Part shown: in pieces, positions 63,295 through 64,000 of the stretch
Layout: each line of letters opens with the position of its first letter
Numbering within the stretch: position 1 is the first letter of the stretch
NCBI GenBank assembly: GCA_035284745.1
Contig: JAYKIL010000006.1
Span: 3,020 to 67,019 of the forward strand
Source: JAYKJB01 sp035284745 [NCBI: Candidatus Sericytochromatia bacterium]
GTDB taxonomy: Bacteria > Cyanobacteriota > Sericytochromatia > S15B-MN24
Reading direction: 5' to 3'
Length of the DNA stretch: 64,000 nt
Translations under genes and position numbers: made by a program
The notes under the pieces: model-generated
Told to the model about the DNA's origin: nothing
Database searches by the model: none
Seen by the model: only the letters and a program-made list of their open reading frames with translations

Positions 63295-64000
63295 CTCATA
63301 CCCCCACTCACTCGGTGGGGGGGAACAGTCGAATTAACGGCCGGATCGCTTGAAGCGGTCTGGCCGTCTCTCTTTTGGCGACCGCCGTAGCGCAGGCCCT
63401 TCTGAGTGGCGTCGTTGCGGGGAATGTCCACTTCCAGCAAGATGCCGCAGACCTCGGCCCGGAGTCTGCGACCGGGCATCAAACGAAAGCCCTCCGGCAC
63501 ATAGGTGCGCAAAATGTCGCGCTTCACAAAGGTGGGAAAGTCGGCCCACAGGTTTTCGATGTTGGCCAAGGCCTGACCCAGTTTGTCTTCCTGTGCCGTG
63601 ACATCAGAGGCCAAATCACGGTCGATCTGCGCCAAACGCTTGAGAATGGGCGAGAGTTTGCCGTCGCGCTCCGCGCGGGCGAGCGCGCCTTCGCCGTAGA
63701 GGCCCTCCTCATAGTTTTCCAAGATCCGGGCCTTTCGTTTCAGCAAGTGATCCCGCTCCAGGGGCAACGACTCTGCATCCGGCCCGCCCGCTAATTGCGG
63801 CGCTGCCGCCCGAATCTGATTCAAACGAACCCGCAAACCGCGCAGCAAGAGCTTCAACACCACAGGATCCACCAGGGCCCCATTTAATGCGACCGTGCTG
63901 CAAATCAACCCGCGCGAGCGCTTCCGGAGGTTGCACTGGTAGCGATACTGCTCGTAGCCCGTGCCTTTCGAGGCCAAAGTCAGCGCCGAGCCACAGACGC
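63276..64000 (-). CDS. Serine recombinase, C-terminal part (5' end beyond window)
   Basis: The frame is open to base 64000, so the N-terminal catalytic domain lies outside. What is seen is the recombinase zinc-ribbon (CGSALTLASKGTGYEQYRYQC, read from 63998 down, with a second Cys in GLIC) and the long coiled-coil helix region (ERDHLLKRKARILENYEEGL) that end large serine recombinases. Such enzymes integrate or excise phages and other mobile elements. The last codons run across the stem-loop and antisense into the 3' end of tRNA-Pro, suggesting that the element was inserted at the tRNA and the stop is borrowed from the chromosome. Confidence 0.82.
   Translation of the reverse strand, partial: VCGSALTLASKGTGYEQYRYQCNLRKRSRGLICSTVALNGALVDPVVLKLLLRGLRVRLNQIRAAAPQLAGGPDAESLPLERDHLLKRKARILENYEEGLYGEGALARAERDGKLSPILKRLAQIDRDLASDVTAQEDKLGQALANIENLWADFPTFVKRDILRTYVPEGFRLMPGRRLRAEVCGILLEVDIPRNDATQKGLRYGGRQKRDGQTASSDPAVNSTVPPHRVSGGMSRSGGI

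Overview
This window is a stretch of bacterial chromosome, dense with genes, from a moderately GC-rich bacterium with an outer membrane. It holds about 54 protein genes and one tRNA. The diderm envelope is inferred from a C-terminal outer-membrane beta-barrel at 53733-56867 and several lipoproteins. Mixed lineage signals are present. The block rpsO-pnp-M16 peptidase-dut-dapB-asd-dapA-rnj resembles the Bacillus rpsO-pnpA-mlpA-asd-dapA-rnjB neighbourhood, and asd-dapA-rnj is also a cyanobacterial order. SpoVS, RNase J, a LytR-CpsA-Psr protein and PspA are present. I see no photosynthesis gene. My best guess is a non-photosynthetic relative of Cyanobacteria (Sericytochromatia/Blackallbacteria-like). 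This is inference from gene content, not from a marker-gene tree. GTG and TTG starts are very common.

Layout. 1-2312: two genes of a polyunsaturated fatty acid/polyketide-type lipid synthase (a beta-ketoacyl synthase cut by the left edge, preceded by pfaD). 2.6-5.7 kb: secreted EF-hand, Fn3-like and ankyrin proteins. 5.7-18.4 kb: housekeeping enzymes (leucyl aminopeptidase, truD, panE, an RluA-type pseudouridine synthase, glnS, pterin dehydratase) mixed with unassigned proteins. 18.3-20.4 kb: an oxidative-stress cluster of msrA, a Fur/PerR-type regulator and trxB, with a palindromic operator in front of the regulator. 20.5-25.2 kb: two large exported lipoproteins, an NHL-repeat protein and a subtilisin-like protease. 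25.3-27.2 kb: a hydrophobic protein, rsmG and a zinc-ribbon protein. 27.2-36.1 kb: the long minus-strand lysine/RNA-metabolism block.

36.2-46 kb: secreted amine oxidase, Lon-substrate-domain protein, prmA, a CofE-like protein with a GNAT enzyme, pspA, and gltX with an LCP-family wall ligase. 46.3-50.1 kb: a His-rich LysM protein converging on a soluble protein that carries only the cytosolic half of the flagellar/type III export gate FlhA. 50.2-53.6 kb: gcvT-gcvH-gcvPA (no gcvPB in the window) and spoVS. 53.7-56.9 kb: a secreted metalloprotease-like/beta-propeller/outer-membrane-barrel fusion. 57-63.1 kb: a DEAD-box helicase with a histone-H1-like tail, a TPR protein, a Nudix hydrolase, an A/B-barrel protein and a histidine kinase. 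63.2-64 kb: tRNA-Pro(GGG), overlapped by the 3' end of a serine recombinase gene that runs off the right edge, probably the border of an integrated element.

The strongest candidates for something new are the membrane-less FlhA-like protein, the protease/propeller/barrel fusion, the His-rich LysM protein with an internal export segment, and the atypical zinc-finger SDR.
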